Source: Myxococcota bacterium (GTDB taxonomy: Bacteria; Myxococcota_A; Bradymonadia; UBA7976; UBA1532). Taken from it: a stretch of 34,139 nucleotides of DNA. The stretch spans positions 1 to 34,139 of the forward strand of contig JAHJCH010000102.1 in NCBI GenBank assembly GCA_018813065.1. The letters are read 5' to 3'. The position numbers and the translations under genes are program-made. This document shows, piece by piece, positions 16,807 to 24,899 of this stretch; within the stretch, counting starts at the first letter, position 1, and every line of letters begins with the position of its first letter. The notes under the pieces are model-generated. The model worked only from the letters and a program-made list of their open reading frames with translations, was not told where the DNA came from and did not search any database.

Positions 16807-16850
16807 TCTATTACTCCTAAAGTTTTATGTTGTTTGCCTGGTGCTGACCA

Positions 16851-16972
16851 ATGCCGCTACCGCCTTGAGTCCCGGTCGCTGGGGCTAAATCCAGAATAAA
16901 TCTGAAGGTTTAAAAGAGCACATGGGGGCTGACTGCTGTTGCTAAGAGCACATGGGGGCCACCTGCTCTGCT
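16851..16972. repeat. Linker core repeat, copy C
   Basis: Third copy of the core, starting ATGCCGCTACCGCCTTGAG and including AGAGCACATG at 16915 and 16945. It lies upstream of islet gene 2. The 376-bp linker (16807-17182) has no convincing gene. Beyond the core it holds the 160-bp segment flanked by GGGATACCTCAG and a final CCACCTACTCCGC motif. Confidence 0.85.
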
Positions 16973-17155
16973 GGGATACCTCAGCCCCCTGAGGTATACC
17001 CTCGTCTTCACCACACGAGTAAAAACAACGAATTACGAGATCCTCAGGACGCATGCGTACACAGGCCAATATCGCCAAAGTCAGTCGTCGCGGGCCATTG
17101 AATGCCTTGATGTGCATTTGTTGAGCGATGTACTACAGAAGAGGGGATACCTCAG
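16973..17155. repeat. 12-bp direct repeat around an unidentified fragment, with inverted repeat
   Basis: GGGATACCTCAG occurs at 16973-16984 and again at 17144-17155. The left copy is followed by CCCC and its near-perfect complement CTGAGGTATACCC (16989-17001), forming a hairpin. The bases between are intermediate in GC and encode on the minus strand a coding-like stretch (MHIKAFNGPRRLTLAI and on), which is probably a fragment of a gene from elsewhere. I could not identify it. Confidence 0.6.
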
Positions 17156-17182
17156 CTCAGGGGGGCCACCTACTCCGCCGGG

Positions 17183-18158
17183 TTAATGATTTAAAGTATT
17201 TTTGTAACATTTTATGTTTTGCTTATCTATATACATTCCTGGATTAATCATCAAAAAATAAATCAATTTTATGTTTCTAAAATAAAATTGATCAGATCTA
17301 GAGTATTTGTTTTCATCTATTTGTGAAATAAGTTCTCTATTCTTTTCGCTAAGAAACTGAAGGTATTCGTCATTTTGAAATTCTAAGATGTTTTTATCGC
17401 TTTCCATATACGACAATACAGTCAAATAGCCAAGATACAATCTTACACTATTAATCTCGTTTTGGTACTCTGAGTCTTTATCATTTAATTTATTGAGCTT
17501 ACTTTTGCTTAATCTAACCCTGTTTGACAAATAATTTCTTAAATTAGGGCTATTATTCTCAACAAGAACAGCTAATTTCGATGAGAAATGAATTCTCGAA
17601 ATAAATAAAGTAAGTAATTTTTGGTCGTAAGATTTTTCCAAAAAAGATTTTAACTGCTTTGATTTATCAAAGAAAATTTGAAAATCATTAAATTTTTTAA
17701 ATTGACGGTGAAAATTTAAACTATATTGATTATTAGCTCTATCAAAAAAATGAACATAATCCATTTTGACCATTGCTTAAAACAATAGTACAGGCATAAT
17801 AACTATATATCCCAGACATCGCCCAAAGATCATCCATTTCTTTGTCTGAAAGACTTTCATCGATTGAGTAAATATCAATAAAATTAATTAATGCAACATT
17901 AAGTGGGTGTATATTTGAACTACATAGATCTAGAACAAGATTATTAAGCTTATAATTTTTTTCAGAAAAAATTCTTTTGCTTTCATTTAGCAAAAATTTT
18001 GCAATAATCTGATTATTTGAGTTGAAAACTTTTTCAATTTCATCCTCATCTAAACTCAACCCAACATCTAATTTCTCCAATATTGGGCAAATATAATCTT
18101 TTATAGGTTCTTGATTATACGTCGGTATACTCAATATTATTAGCAATCCAAGCATCAT
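17183..18158 (-). pseudogene. AT-rich secreted helical protein, islet paralogue 3, split by frameshift
   Basis: Two overlapping frames, 17742-18158 (138 aa) and 17183-17773 (196 aa), meet at a run of seven T (plus-strand A7 at 17744-17750). Removing one T joins them into about 324 residues, close to the 340 and 314 of its neighbours. The first part starts at 18158 after AAAGGAG with a signal-like MMLGLLIILSIP. It has LNVALIN and SLSDKEMDDLW, then SGIYSYYA, matching paralogue 1. The second part has the shared C-terminal YSRSDQFYFRNIKLI. Both halves thus belong to the same family. The frameshift may be a real mutation, a phase-variation tract, ribosomal slippage or a sequencing error. Confidence 0.75.
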
Positions 18159-18224
18159 TTTATCTCACTCCTTTATTTGCCGAGACGAAACTTTCTAAAA
18201 ACTCTTAAATCAACTGATGAATAT

Positions 18225-18290
18225 CGAAGCCGGGCGTCCTCGCCGCTGACGAGCTTGATAAGATAGGTCGCAACCTTGCCGCGCGCGTCC
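18225..18290. repeat. Captured 66-bp fragment of the adjacent crp-type gene
   Basis: These 66 bases match 18487-18552 within the regulator gene with one mismatch (C for A), same orientation. On the minus strand it still reads DARGKVATYLIKLVSGEDA, but flanking codons do not continue the gene. It lies only about 260 bp from its source and forms most of the right-hand border of the islet. Confidence 0.92.
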
Positions 18291-18323
18291 ACCCGATCAA
18301 CGCCCCATCTCAAGCCTCCCGCC

Positions 18324-18995
18324 TCACGCCTCTCCATCTGCCGCTGCTTTAAGACCCTCGCGGCTGACCACATGGATTTCACGACCATCCAGCTCAATCA
18401 GACCCTCCTCACAGAGACGACGAAATACGCGTGAGAGTGTCTCGCTGGTCAAATTTAAGTGCGAAGCGAGGTGTTTCTTAGGAATACGAAGCCGGGCGTC
18501 CTCGCCGCTGACGAGATTGATAAGATAGGTCGCAACCTTGCCGCGCGCGTCCTTGAGCGCCACGCTCTCCATCAAATCCACCAGCTGCTTAACCCAGATC
18601 GAGAGGCTCATCAAGAGCTGCTTGGCGAGCATGGGATCAGACGCCAACATTTGGCTGAAGGACGCCTGAGGCAACAATAAACAGAGCGTTTCTTCCAGCG
18701 CCTCGGCGTAGGCCGGGCATGGGAAGGCGCCGATGGTGGCCACCTCGGCGAAGGTCAAGCCCGGATGGGCCAGGTGCAGCGTGTGCTCCTTGTGCCCCGA
18801 TTGGCTGATCTTAAAGATGCGCACCAGCCCCGAGCCCACCACATACATCCCCGCGCAGGCGTCACCCTCTTGGAAAATGAGCTGCCCTTTGCTGAAGCGC
18901 CGCAGCGTTGACATCTCCAAGAGACGCTCGCGGCTGGGGCCTTGGACCTTTGAGAAGAACTTGCAGTTGTCGAGGATCTCCGCTGGTTTAAGCAT
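18324..18995 (-). CDS. Crp/Fnr-family transcription regulator
   Basis: The 223-residue protein has an N-terminal cyclic-nucleotide-binding-like beta barrel (about residues 12-120: FSKGQLIFQEGDACAGMYVV, then GLVRIFKIS). A long dimer helix (122-150) follows, then a C-terminal winged helix with IPKKHLASHLNLTSETLSRV (171-190), the DNA-reading helix. It lacks the N-terminal Cys cluster of Fnr. The Cys93-Pro-Cys-like region does not settle the ligand. Its ATG overlaps the nhaC-type stop by eight bases, so it is the last gene of a five-gene operon and may regulate it. A DNA target cannot be inferred. Part of its coding sequence is duplicated in the islet. Confidence 0.9.
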   Translation of the reverse strand: MLKPAEILDNCKFFSKVQGPSRERLLEMSTLRRFSKGQLIFQEGDACAGMYVVGSGLVRIFKISQSGHKEHTLHLAHPGLTFAEVATIGAFPCPAYAEALEETLCLLLPQASFSQMLASDPMLAKQLLMSLSIWVKQLVDLMESVALKDARGKVATYLINLVSGEDARLRIPKKHLASHLNLTSETLSRVFRRLCEEGLIELDGREIHVVSREGLKAAADGEA

Positions 18996-20439
18996 GAATG
19001 AGCCCCATCACCAAGAAGGCCATTGCCGCGATCCCCGCTGAGAGCAGCGCGTAGGGCAGCTGTGTGCGCACATGATCGATGTGATCGCTGGCCGTGGCCA
19101 TGGAGGAGATCACCGTTGTGTCGGAGATCGGTGAGCAGTGATCGCCAAAGACGCCGCCGCTGAGGATCGCCGCCACCGCCAAGGTCAGGCCGCCATCGAG
19201 GCCGAGGGCCAGGGGCACCCCAATCGGCGTCATGATCCCAAACGTCCCCCATGAGGTGCCCGTGGAGAAGGCGATGAGCGCCGAGGTGAGGAAGAGGAGC
19301 ACCGGCAGCAGCCCCGCTGAGAGGTAAGGGCGGGCAAGCTCGGCGATCCAAGGCCCCGTCTTGAGCTGTCCGCAGACGTCGTTGAGGGCAAAGGCCAACA
19401 TCATGATCACGGCCATGGGCATCAATCCGCCCGCGCCACGCAGGATCTGGTCGATGATCTCGCGCAGGCTCAAGATCCGCTGTATGCGCGCCAGGAGCGC
19501 CGCCGCGCTCAGCCCCGCCAAGACCGCCCAGAGCACCGCCTTGGAGCCCGATCCGGCGCCCATGATGGCGAAGAACTCCAGGGGCTTGCCTTGGGCGGTC
19601 AGCGCCGCCGCGCCCGTGAGGTAGAGGCCAAGGGGCATCATCGCGATCATGGCCGCCAGGGGGATGAGGAGCTGGCGCGCTTGGGGCGCGGCGCGCGTCG
19701 CCATCGGCGTGGTCAGGATGTCCGCCGCGATCATCGGCGTCGCCCCATCCGCCAGCCGCTTGCCCTCCTCGCGGGCGCGCCGCTCGGCGGCCTTCATCGG
19801 GCCAAAGTCCCAGCCCGTAAAGGCCACGAAGGCCGCTAAGCCCAGGGCGGCGAGGGCGTAGAAGTTGAGCGGGATGGTCTTGAGCATCACCCACAGCGGC
19901 GCCTCGACGCCCTGGAGCGCCAGGAGCCCCATGACGTAGGCCCCCCAAGCGTTGAGCGGGATGAGGATGCAGACCGGCGCAGAGGTGGAGTCGCAGAGGT
20001 AGGCCAGCTTCTCGCTGGACATCTTGGCCTCATCGGCCAGCGGGCGCGAGACGGCGCCGACGACCAGGGCGGTGATGCTCGACTCGATGAAGATCAAGAG
20101 GCCAACAAAGACGGCCACCAGCCCCGCGCCTCGGTGCGTGGCGCCCAGCCTGCGGCGGCGCATCCAGGCGACAAAGCCCTCCACCCCGCCGCTGGCCTGC
20201 GTCAACGTCAGCAGCCCGCCGATCAGGGCGCTGAAGAGGATGACGCGGGCGTTGTAGGCGCTGGCGAAGACGGCGACGAGGCCGTCGATGGCGTCGGCCA
20301 GCCCCGCAAGCGGATCGCCGCCCGCCAGGACCATAAAGCCCGCCCAGATCCCGGCGAAGAGGGAGAGGAAGACTTGGCGTGAGATCAACGCCAGGCTGAT
20401 GGCGATCAGGGGCGGCAGGAGTGAGAGCCAGGTGTTCAT
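18988..20439 (-). CDS. Na+/H+ antiporter, NhaC family
   Basis: The 483-residue integral membrane protein has about 11-12 hydrophobic helices. Family signs include a repeated pattern of Gly-rich helices, CDSTSAPVCILIPLNAWG (about residues 149-166) and a C-terminal FSTGTSWGTFGIMTPI, then GGVFGDHCSPISDTTVISS. These are typical of NhaC-type antiporters, which exchange Na+ or a small organic ion for H+ across the inner membrane. The start overlaps the stop of the GNAT gene by four bases (ATGA), and its own stop overlaps the regulator. The segment ILSLREIIDQILRG is the source of the copy at 14210-14289. The transported ion is not certain from sequence. Confidence 0.92.
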   Translation of the reverse strand: MNTWLSLLPPLIAISLALISRQVFLSLFAGIWAGFMVLAGGDPLAGLADAIDGLVAVFASAYNARVILFSALIGGLLTLTQASGGVEGFVAWMRRRRLGATHRGAGLVAVFVGLLIFIESSITALVVGAVSRPLADEAKMSSEKLAYLCDSTSAPVCILIPLNAWGAYVMGLLALQGVEAPLWVMLKTIPLNFYALAALGLAAFVAFTGWDFGPMKAAERRAREEGKRLADGATPMIAADILTTPMATRAAPQARQLLIPLAAMIAMMPLGLYLTGAAALTAQGKPLEFFAIMGAGSGSKAVLWAVLAGLSAAALLARIQRILSLREIIDQILRGAGGLMPMAVIMMLAFALNDVCGQLKTGPWIAELARPYLSAGLLPVLLFLTSALIAFSTGTSWGTFGIMTPIGVPLALGLDGGLTLAVAAILSGGVFGDHCSPISDTTVISSMATASDHIDHVRTQLPYALLSAGIAAMAFLVMGLIHA

Positions 20440-21008
20440 GGTGCCTCATAGCGCGCCCAGGCCCGCGAGGCCTTGAACGCCTCGGGGGTGACGCCGAAGA
20501 GCTGCTCATCGTGAAAGGCGCCCTCGCGGAAGAACGCCTGGGGGCGCAGGCCCTCTTGGGTGAAGCCATTGGCTTTGAGGTGGCGCGCGCTGGCCTCATT
20601 AAAGGCGATAACGACCGACTCGACGCGGCGCAGCCCCAGCTCAAGGAAGGCGTACTTGAGCAAAAGCCACTTGGCCTCGGTGGCGTAGCCCCGCCGCCAA
20701 TGCGCGGGATCGAGGATGGTCCCCGAGGTGCCCCGACGATCAATCCAGTTGATGCCCATCAGCCCCGTATTGCCGATGTGCTCGCCGCTGTCCTTGAGCA
20801 CGATGGCGAGGTTGATGGTGTGGGGCGCGCCGCCGCGCGGCTGACCCTCCCACCAGGCGCGCTCGGCGCGGGCGTCCATGGGGAAGGCCAGCGTCGTGGT
20901 CCGCCGCACCTCGGGATCATTGATCCAGCGTTGGCAGCGGGGCAGATCCGCCTCCTCCAAGGGCCGCAAGTCGAGCTGATGACCGCGTAAGAACTGGATC
21001 GAGTCCAT
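20436..21008 (-). CDS. GNAT-family N-acetyltransferase (RimJ/RimL type)
   Basis: The 190-residue protein transfers an acetyl group from acetyl-CoA to an amine. It opens with a LRPLEEADLPRCQRWIND segment typical of the RimJ/L branch. The CoA pyrophosphate loop is HWRRGYATEA (residues 103-112), preceded by the strand GTILDP. A later FNEASARHLKANGF is the conserved C-terminal block. The substrate cannot be told; ribosomal protein or peptide N-termini and antibiotics are possible in this family. It starts three bases after the HEAT-like gene stops and overlaps the antiporter gene by four bases, so it is a middle gene of the operon. Confidence 0.9.
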   Translation of the reverse strand: MDSIQFLRGHQLDLRPLEEADLPRCQRWINDPEVRRTTTLAFPMDARAERAWWEGQPRGGAPHTINLAIVLKDSGEHIGNTGLMGINWIDRRGTSGTILDPAHWRRGYATEAKWLLLKYAFLELGLRRVESVVIAFNEASARHLKANGFTQEGLRPQAFFREGAFHDEQLFGVTPEAFKASRAWARYEAP

Positions 21009-21011
21009 GTT

Positions 21012-22487
21012 TTAGCCTCCGATGGGCGTGGTGCGCTCTAGGGCGTGGGCCAAGTATGCGGCCACGCGGGGGCGTGGGGGGGGATCAAAGGCGTCGCCAG
21101 GGTAGAGCGGCGCGCCCGGATCGGTCGAGAGCGCCGCGAGGGTCTGGTCGTAGACGTCGCGCAGCGCCGCGCTGGGCATCTCCGGGGCGTCGCGGGCCAT
21201 GATCGACAGCGCAGAGACGGCGTCGCGGGCGGCGCTGCACGTCCACTGGGTGAGATCAAAGCGCCGAGCCTCCCGCAGCGCCGCTAGGCGCGCCTGTGTG
21301 GGCTCGATCAACCACTCATCAAAGGCGCGCACCACCAGCCGGGGCGGTAAATCCAGGGCGTAGGCCTCATCCCAAGCGTGGACGGCCTCATAGGCCAGGG
21401 TTTGGATGGCCGCCAGGCTGTGTTTTGCCCCCCGCGCGGCGATCTCCGACAGCAATTGAGCCGGTTTTGTCGTCGATTGAGGCGCCGTATGTGGGATCAG
21501 GCGCGCGGGCAGCAGCGCGCCGCGCTCGATGTCGCGGATCGCGCCATAGATGAGGCTCTCGGTGAAGGGATCGCGGGCCTGGATCTCGCGCAGCGAAGGC
21601 AGCGCCGAGGCGGCGGCGTCGCCCATTTGGCCCAGCGCGGCGATGGCCCAGCTGCTGGGCAGGGCGTTGATCAGCCGTGAGAGGCCCGCCCGCGCGTCGA
21701 TCCGCGATAACGCCATCAGCGCGTGGGCGTTTTTTGACCACGATCCCCCGTGAAGGAGCCCATTGAGGAGCGGCTGGAGCACCAAATCCGGCTCGATCTG
21801 CCCCAAGGCGGCCCAGAGCCGCGCGTCATGGCGATCCCGGACCCGCGCGAGGCAATTTTGGATCGGTCCAAGGCTGGAAAAGGCCGCTTCTCCCAGCTCG
21901 CCGAGCCCCAAGGCGGCTTGCCGATAGACCTCGACGCGCGTGTGCTTGAGCTGGGCCTCGAAGATCGGGCGGCTGATGTCTGGATCAAGGCCCTGGGCAC
22001 GCAAAATCCGCAGCGCGCCGAAGGTGATCTTCCAGTGTGGATCGCGCGCCGCGCGCCGGATCAGCGGGATCAGGCCGTGGGGCAGCGGGGCGAGCACCTC
22101 CAAAGCCATCAACGCGCGAAATCGCGTGGTGGTTCGCTCGCTCTTGAGCGCCTGTTTGAGCGCTGGCAGGGCCGCAGGGTGGGGGATACGCGCCATCCAG
22201 ATCAGCCCCGCCGTCATCAACCGCCCGTTGAGGTCTTGAAAGAGGGCATCCAGCCACAGCGGCAGCAGCTCGATGCCCGCGCCTTGGAGCGCAATCAGGC
22301 CGTCGTTGTAGGCGAGCCAGTACGGATCGTCCTCGCGGGTGATGACGCCCAGCCAGTGACTCAGAGGGTGCCCTTTGATGAGCGGATCATGGGCCAAGAT
22401 GGCGCGGGCGAAGCGGCGCGCGTCTTTGGGGCCAGGCGTGCCGCGCAGGCAACGGCGGATCTCGCCTCGGAGCTTGGGCGGCAGCAT
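21012..22487 (-). CDS. HEAT-repeat-like protein
   Basis: I choose the ATG at 22487 (MLPPKLRGEIRR), two bases after the ABC gene stop, instead of the ATG at 22526 that would overlap it by 37 bases. The 491-residue protein has a repeated pattern of paired helices: LPALKQALKSERTTTRFRAL, HWKITFGALRIL, VYRQAALGLGELGEA, NAHALMALSRIDARA and SWAIAALGQMGDAA. These look like HEAT/ARM repeats over residues about 85-320. The rest is Ala- and Leu-rich and helical but has no clear repeats. No signal peptide is seen. Such proteins usually bind other proteins. The link to the exporter upstream is only by operon position. Confidence 0.75.
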   Translation of the reverse strand: MLPPKLRGEIRRCLRGTPGPKDARRFARAILAHDPLIKGHPLSHWLGVITREDDPYWLAYNDGLIALQGAGIELLPLWLDALFQDLNGRLMTAGLIWMARIPHPAALPALKQALKSERTTTRFRALMALEVLAPLPHGLIPLIRRAARDPHWKITFGALRILRAQGLDPDISRPIFEAQLKHTRVEVYRQAALGLGELGEAAFSSLGPIQNCLARVRDRHDARLWAALGQIEPDLVLQPLLNGLLHGGSWSKNAHALMALSRIDARAGLSRLINALPSSWAIAALGQMGDAAASALPSLREIQARDPFTESLIYGAIRDIERGALLPARLIPHTAPQSTTKPAQLLSEIAARGAKHSLAAIQTLAYEAVHAWDEAYALDLPPRLVVRAFDEWLIEPTQARLAALREARRFDLTQWTCSAARDAVSALSIMARDAPEMPSAALRDVYDQTLAALSTDPGAPLYPGDAFDPPPRPRVAAYLAHALERTTPIGG

Positions 22488-22489
22488 GA

Positions 22490-24298
22490 TCAGCCCAGCG
22501 CCTGGGAGAGCCGCTGGAGCCGCCACGCCTCGCGGTATGGCCCCTCGCGGCTGATCAGCGCCGCGTGGCTGCCTTCGTCGATCTGGGCGCCCTCGTGCAG
22601 CACGATGATGTGATCGGCCTCGGCTAAGGCGCTGATGCGGTGGGAGACGAGCACCACTGTCTGGCCCTTGGCGCGGCGGTAGAGGGCCTCGATCAGCCGC
22701 CGCTCCGTGTGGGTGTCCACCGCGCTCATCACGTCGTCGAGCAGGAGCAGATCAAAGTCTCGGTAGTAGGCGCGGGCCAAGGCGGCGCGCTGGCGCTGCC
22801 CCCCCGAGAGGGTCACGCCACGCTCGCCGATGATCGTGTCCAGGCCCTCGCTCAAGCCCTCAAGGTCTTCCAAGGCGGCGTCCTCGATGGCCGCCGCCAG
22901 CCGCGCCTCGTCGATCTCATCGGCGCCCAGCGCGATGTTGGCGCGCGCGCTCTGGCTGAAGAGGAAGGCGCTCTGGGGGACGTAGGCGACGGCGCGCCAG
23001 TAGTCGTTGAGCGGCAACGCGCGCACGTCCACGCCGTTGAGCCGCACCGTGTTGGGCGGGGGATCGTAGACGCGGGCCAGCAGATCCAAGAGCGTGCTCT
23101 TGCCCGCGCCGGTCAGGCCGAAGATCCCCAAGACCTGGCCCTCCGCTTTAAAGCGCAGGCCCTTGAGCCCAAAGCCCTCGCCGCCCCGGTCTTGGGCGGG
23201 CAAAGCATCCGAAGTATCCCGTTGGGGCGAGCCCTCGGGGTGGGCGCTCTTCACGCCCGCCGCCCTCGCCGGATAGCTGAAGTGGAGATCTTCCACCTCA
23301 AGCCTCGGCGCGCCGCCGCCTTGGGGCGCCGCCGCCTCGGCCTCTGGGCGCTCCAAGGGCGCGTCAAGCACCTCGTAGATCCGCCCCAGCCCGATGTAGC
23401 CGCGCTGGGCGGCGCCGATCAGGAAGCCCAGGCTGGTCAGCCCCGGCACGAGGATCTGGATGTAGACGATAAAGGCGGTCAGCAGGCCCACGCTCAGCTC
23501 TCCGGCGATGACCCGCGCGCCGCCAAAGTAGAGCAGGAGCACGACGCAGGCTTGGCCGACGCCGCCGACGACCGGCAGGAGCCAGGCGCGTATCCATAAG
23601 AGCCGCTCGCTGAGCGCGTAGAGCTGATCGTTCTCCTCGTCGAAGCGGGCCAGCACGCCCGCCTCGGCGCCGTAGGCCTGCACCACGCCCACGCCGTGGT
23701 AGCTCTCCAAGATCCGCGCGCTGAGCCGCGAGAGCTGGGCTTGGGCTTGGCCGAAGAGCCCAAACATGGACAGCACGGCGTGGCGCATGATCAGCGCGGC
23801 GAGGATCAGCGGCGGGAGGCAGATCAGGGTCAAGGCCCAGTCAAGCTGGATCATCCGCCCAAGCGTGAGCGTGAGCGTTAAGGCGACGTTGAAGAGCTGG
23901 AGCGTGCCGTAGCCGATGAGCGCGCGCATGGCGTTGGCGTCGTTGGTGCCCCGGCTGATGATGTCGCCGACGGTGAGGCGGTCGTAGAAGAGCTTGGGCA
24001 GCTCAAGCAGGTGCTCGAACATGCCCACCTTGACGCGGAACTCCACCGTGCGGCCCGGGTTGAAGAACAGCGTGCGCGAGAGGGTGCGCACCCCCATCAC
24101 CCCCAGCCCCGTGATGGCTAAGGCCCAGACCCAGCCCATGGCGTCGCTGCCCTCGGCCAGCGCATCGACGGCGTGTTGGACAAAGCTGGGGATCGCCACG
24201 GTCAACACGTTGGTGGCGATCAGGGCGATGACGCCGAGCAGGTAGTAGCGGCGGTAGCGGCGCGCGTACTCTCGCCAAAATCGCAGCAGTCGTCGCAT
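22490..24298 (-). CDS. ABC exporter, fused membrane and ATPase domains (MdlA-like)
   Basis: The 602-residue half-transporter has a six-helix ABC exporter domain (residues about 15-310) and an ATPase domain (about 332-590). Walker A is GLTGAGKST (394-402), the signature is LSGGQRQR (497-504) and Walker B is LLLLDDVMSAVD (517-528), where the usual catalytic Glu is Asp. The Asp at that place also occurs in MdlA-type half-transporters, as I recall. Between SYPARAAG and LKGLRF there is an extra, charged, Pro/Gly-rich insert of about 27 residues (350-376). A good AAGGGAGAG site precedes 24298. It heads the five-gene operon. No second half-transporter is present, so it would act as homodimer or with a partner elsewhere. 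Substrate unknown. Confidence 0.92.
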   Translation of the reverse strand: MRRLLRFWREYARRYRRYYLLGVIALIATNVLTVAIPSFVQHAVDALAEGSDAMGWVWALAITGLGVMGVRTLSRTLFFNPGRTVEFRVKVGMFEHLLELPKLFYDRLTVGDIISRGTNDANAMRALIGYGTLQLFNVALTLTLTLGRMIQLDWALTLICLPPLILAALIMRHAVLSMFGLFGQAQAQLSRLSARILESYHGVGVVQAYGAEAGVLARFDEENDQLYALSERLLWIRAWLLPVVGGVGQACVVLLLYFGGARVIAGELSVGLLTAFIVYIQILVPGLTSLGFLIGAAQRGYIGLGRIYEVLDAPLERPEAEAAAPQGGGAPRLEVEDLHFSYPARAAGVKSAHPEGSPQRDTSDALPAQDRGGEGFGLKGLRFKAEGQVLGIFGLTGAGKSTLLDLLARVYDPPPNTVRLNGVDVRALPLNDYWRAVAYVPQSAFLFSQSARANIALGADEIDEARLAAAIEDAALEDLEGLSEGLDTIIGERGVTLSGGQRQRAALARAYYRDFDLLLLDDVMSAVDTHTERRLIEALYRRAKGQTVVLVSHRISALAEADHIIVLHEGAQIDEGSHAALISREGPYREAWRLQRLSQALG

Positions 24299-24364
24299 CG
24301 GCTCTCCCTTTCACGGCGCGAGGGCGGCATCCTAGCAGCCCATGACCCAGATCGGGAGCGCGTG

Positions 24365-24811
24365 ATGATGCACCGTGAGGCGCTGCGGCCCAAGGCGATG
24401 GGGCGCGGCTTTCAAGAGCTGACGGCGGCGACGCAGGCCGTCGTCGATCGCGCGGGGATCGCCGAGGGCCTGTGCCATGTCTTCCTCCATCACACCAGCG
24501 CTTCGCTGGTCTTTAGCGAGAACGCCGATCCCAGCGTGCGCGCGGATCTGGAGACAATGCTTCAGGCGTTGGCCCCAGATGGGGATCGTCGCTACACCCA
24601 CGATGATGAGGGGCCTGATGATATGGCCGCCCATCTGCGCGCGGTGTTGACGCTGACCGAGGTGATGATCCCCGTGGTCCAAGGGCGGCTGGATCTGGGG
24701 ACGTGGCAGGGTCTTTATCTTTGGGAGCATCGCCACCGACCCCATCAAAGGCGCTTGACCGTGACGGTGATGGGCGAGGGGCCAAGGCGCGTCGAGAGAT
24801 CACACCGCTAG
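24365..24811 (+). CDS. YjbQ/UPF0047 family protein
   Basis: Starts at the first ATG of ATGATG at 24365, after GGGAG. Another frame begins at 24173 but runs inside the ABC gene. The 148-residue protein has all three family motifs: HHTSASL (42-48), HDDEGPDDMAAH (79-90) and GTWQGLYLWEHR (112-123). Their His and acidic residues line a putative active site. A thiamin-phosphate-synthase activity has been reported for family members, but the physiological role is unclear. It is divergent from the ABC gene with a 66-bp gap and has no coupled partner in the window. Confidence 0.9.
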   Translation: MMHREALRPKAMGRGFQELTAATQAVVDRAGIAEGLCHVFLHHTSASLVFSENADPSVRADLETMLQALAPDGDRRYTHDDEGPDDMAAHLRAVLTLTEVMIPVVQGRLDLGTWQGLYLWEHRHRPHQRRLTVTVMGEGPRRVERSHR

Positions 24812-24899
24812 AGGCTGAATCACGCAACGAGAGGCTGACAAATCCACGCCACTTCGACATCTTTAGAGGCCACACACCGACAAGATGGAGGCCCCTGTG

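Larger units (their letters stand above)
14106..18323. mobile_element. Foreign-looking islet: AT-rich paralogous genes in repeated GC-rich linkers
   Basis: Between two host genes lie three AT-rich genes (about 25% GC by eye), all on the minus strand. GC-rich linkers at 14106-14382, 15406-15861, 16807-17182 and 18159-18323 separate them. The first three linkers share a core: CTAAATCCAGAATAAATCTG and then repeated AGAGCACATG units. No integrase, transposase, tRNA or clear terminal inverted repeat was recognised. Linkers also hold near-exact fragments of flanking host genes. The structure is best described as a modular array that has grown in place. How it moves or grows is not shown by the sequence. 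The boundaries given are those of the flanking stop codons. Confidence 0.7.

Noticed and set aside
16857..17117. Minus-strand frame in linker C
   Set aside because: Mixture of an unidentified fragment and repeat sequence with no start signal.
14106..18323. Integron gene-cassette array (attC sites)
   Set aside because: Cassette-like layout, but no paired GTTRRRY/RYYYAAC core sites and no integrase were found in the window.
18173..18397. Minus-strand frame carrying part of the Crp protein
   Set aside because: Chimera of duplicated crp fragment and linker; not a working gene.
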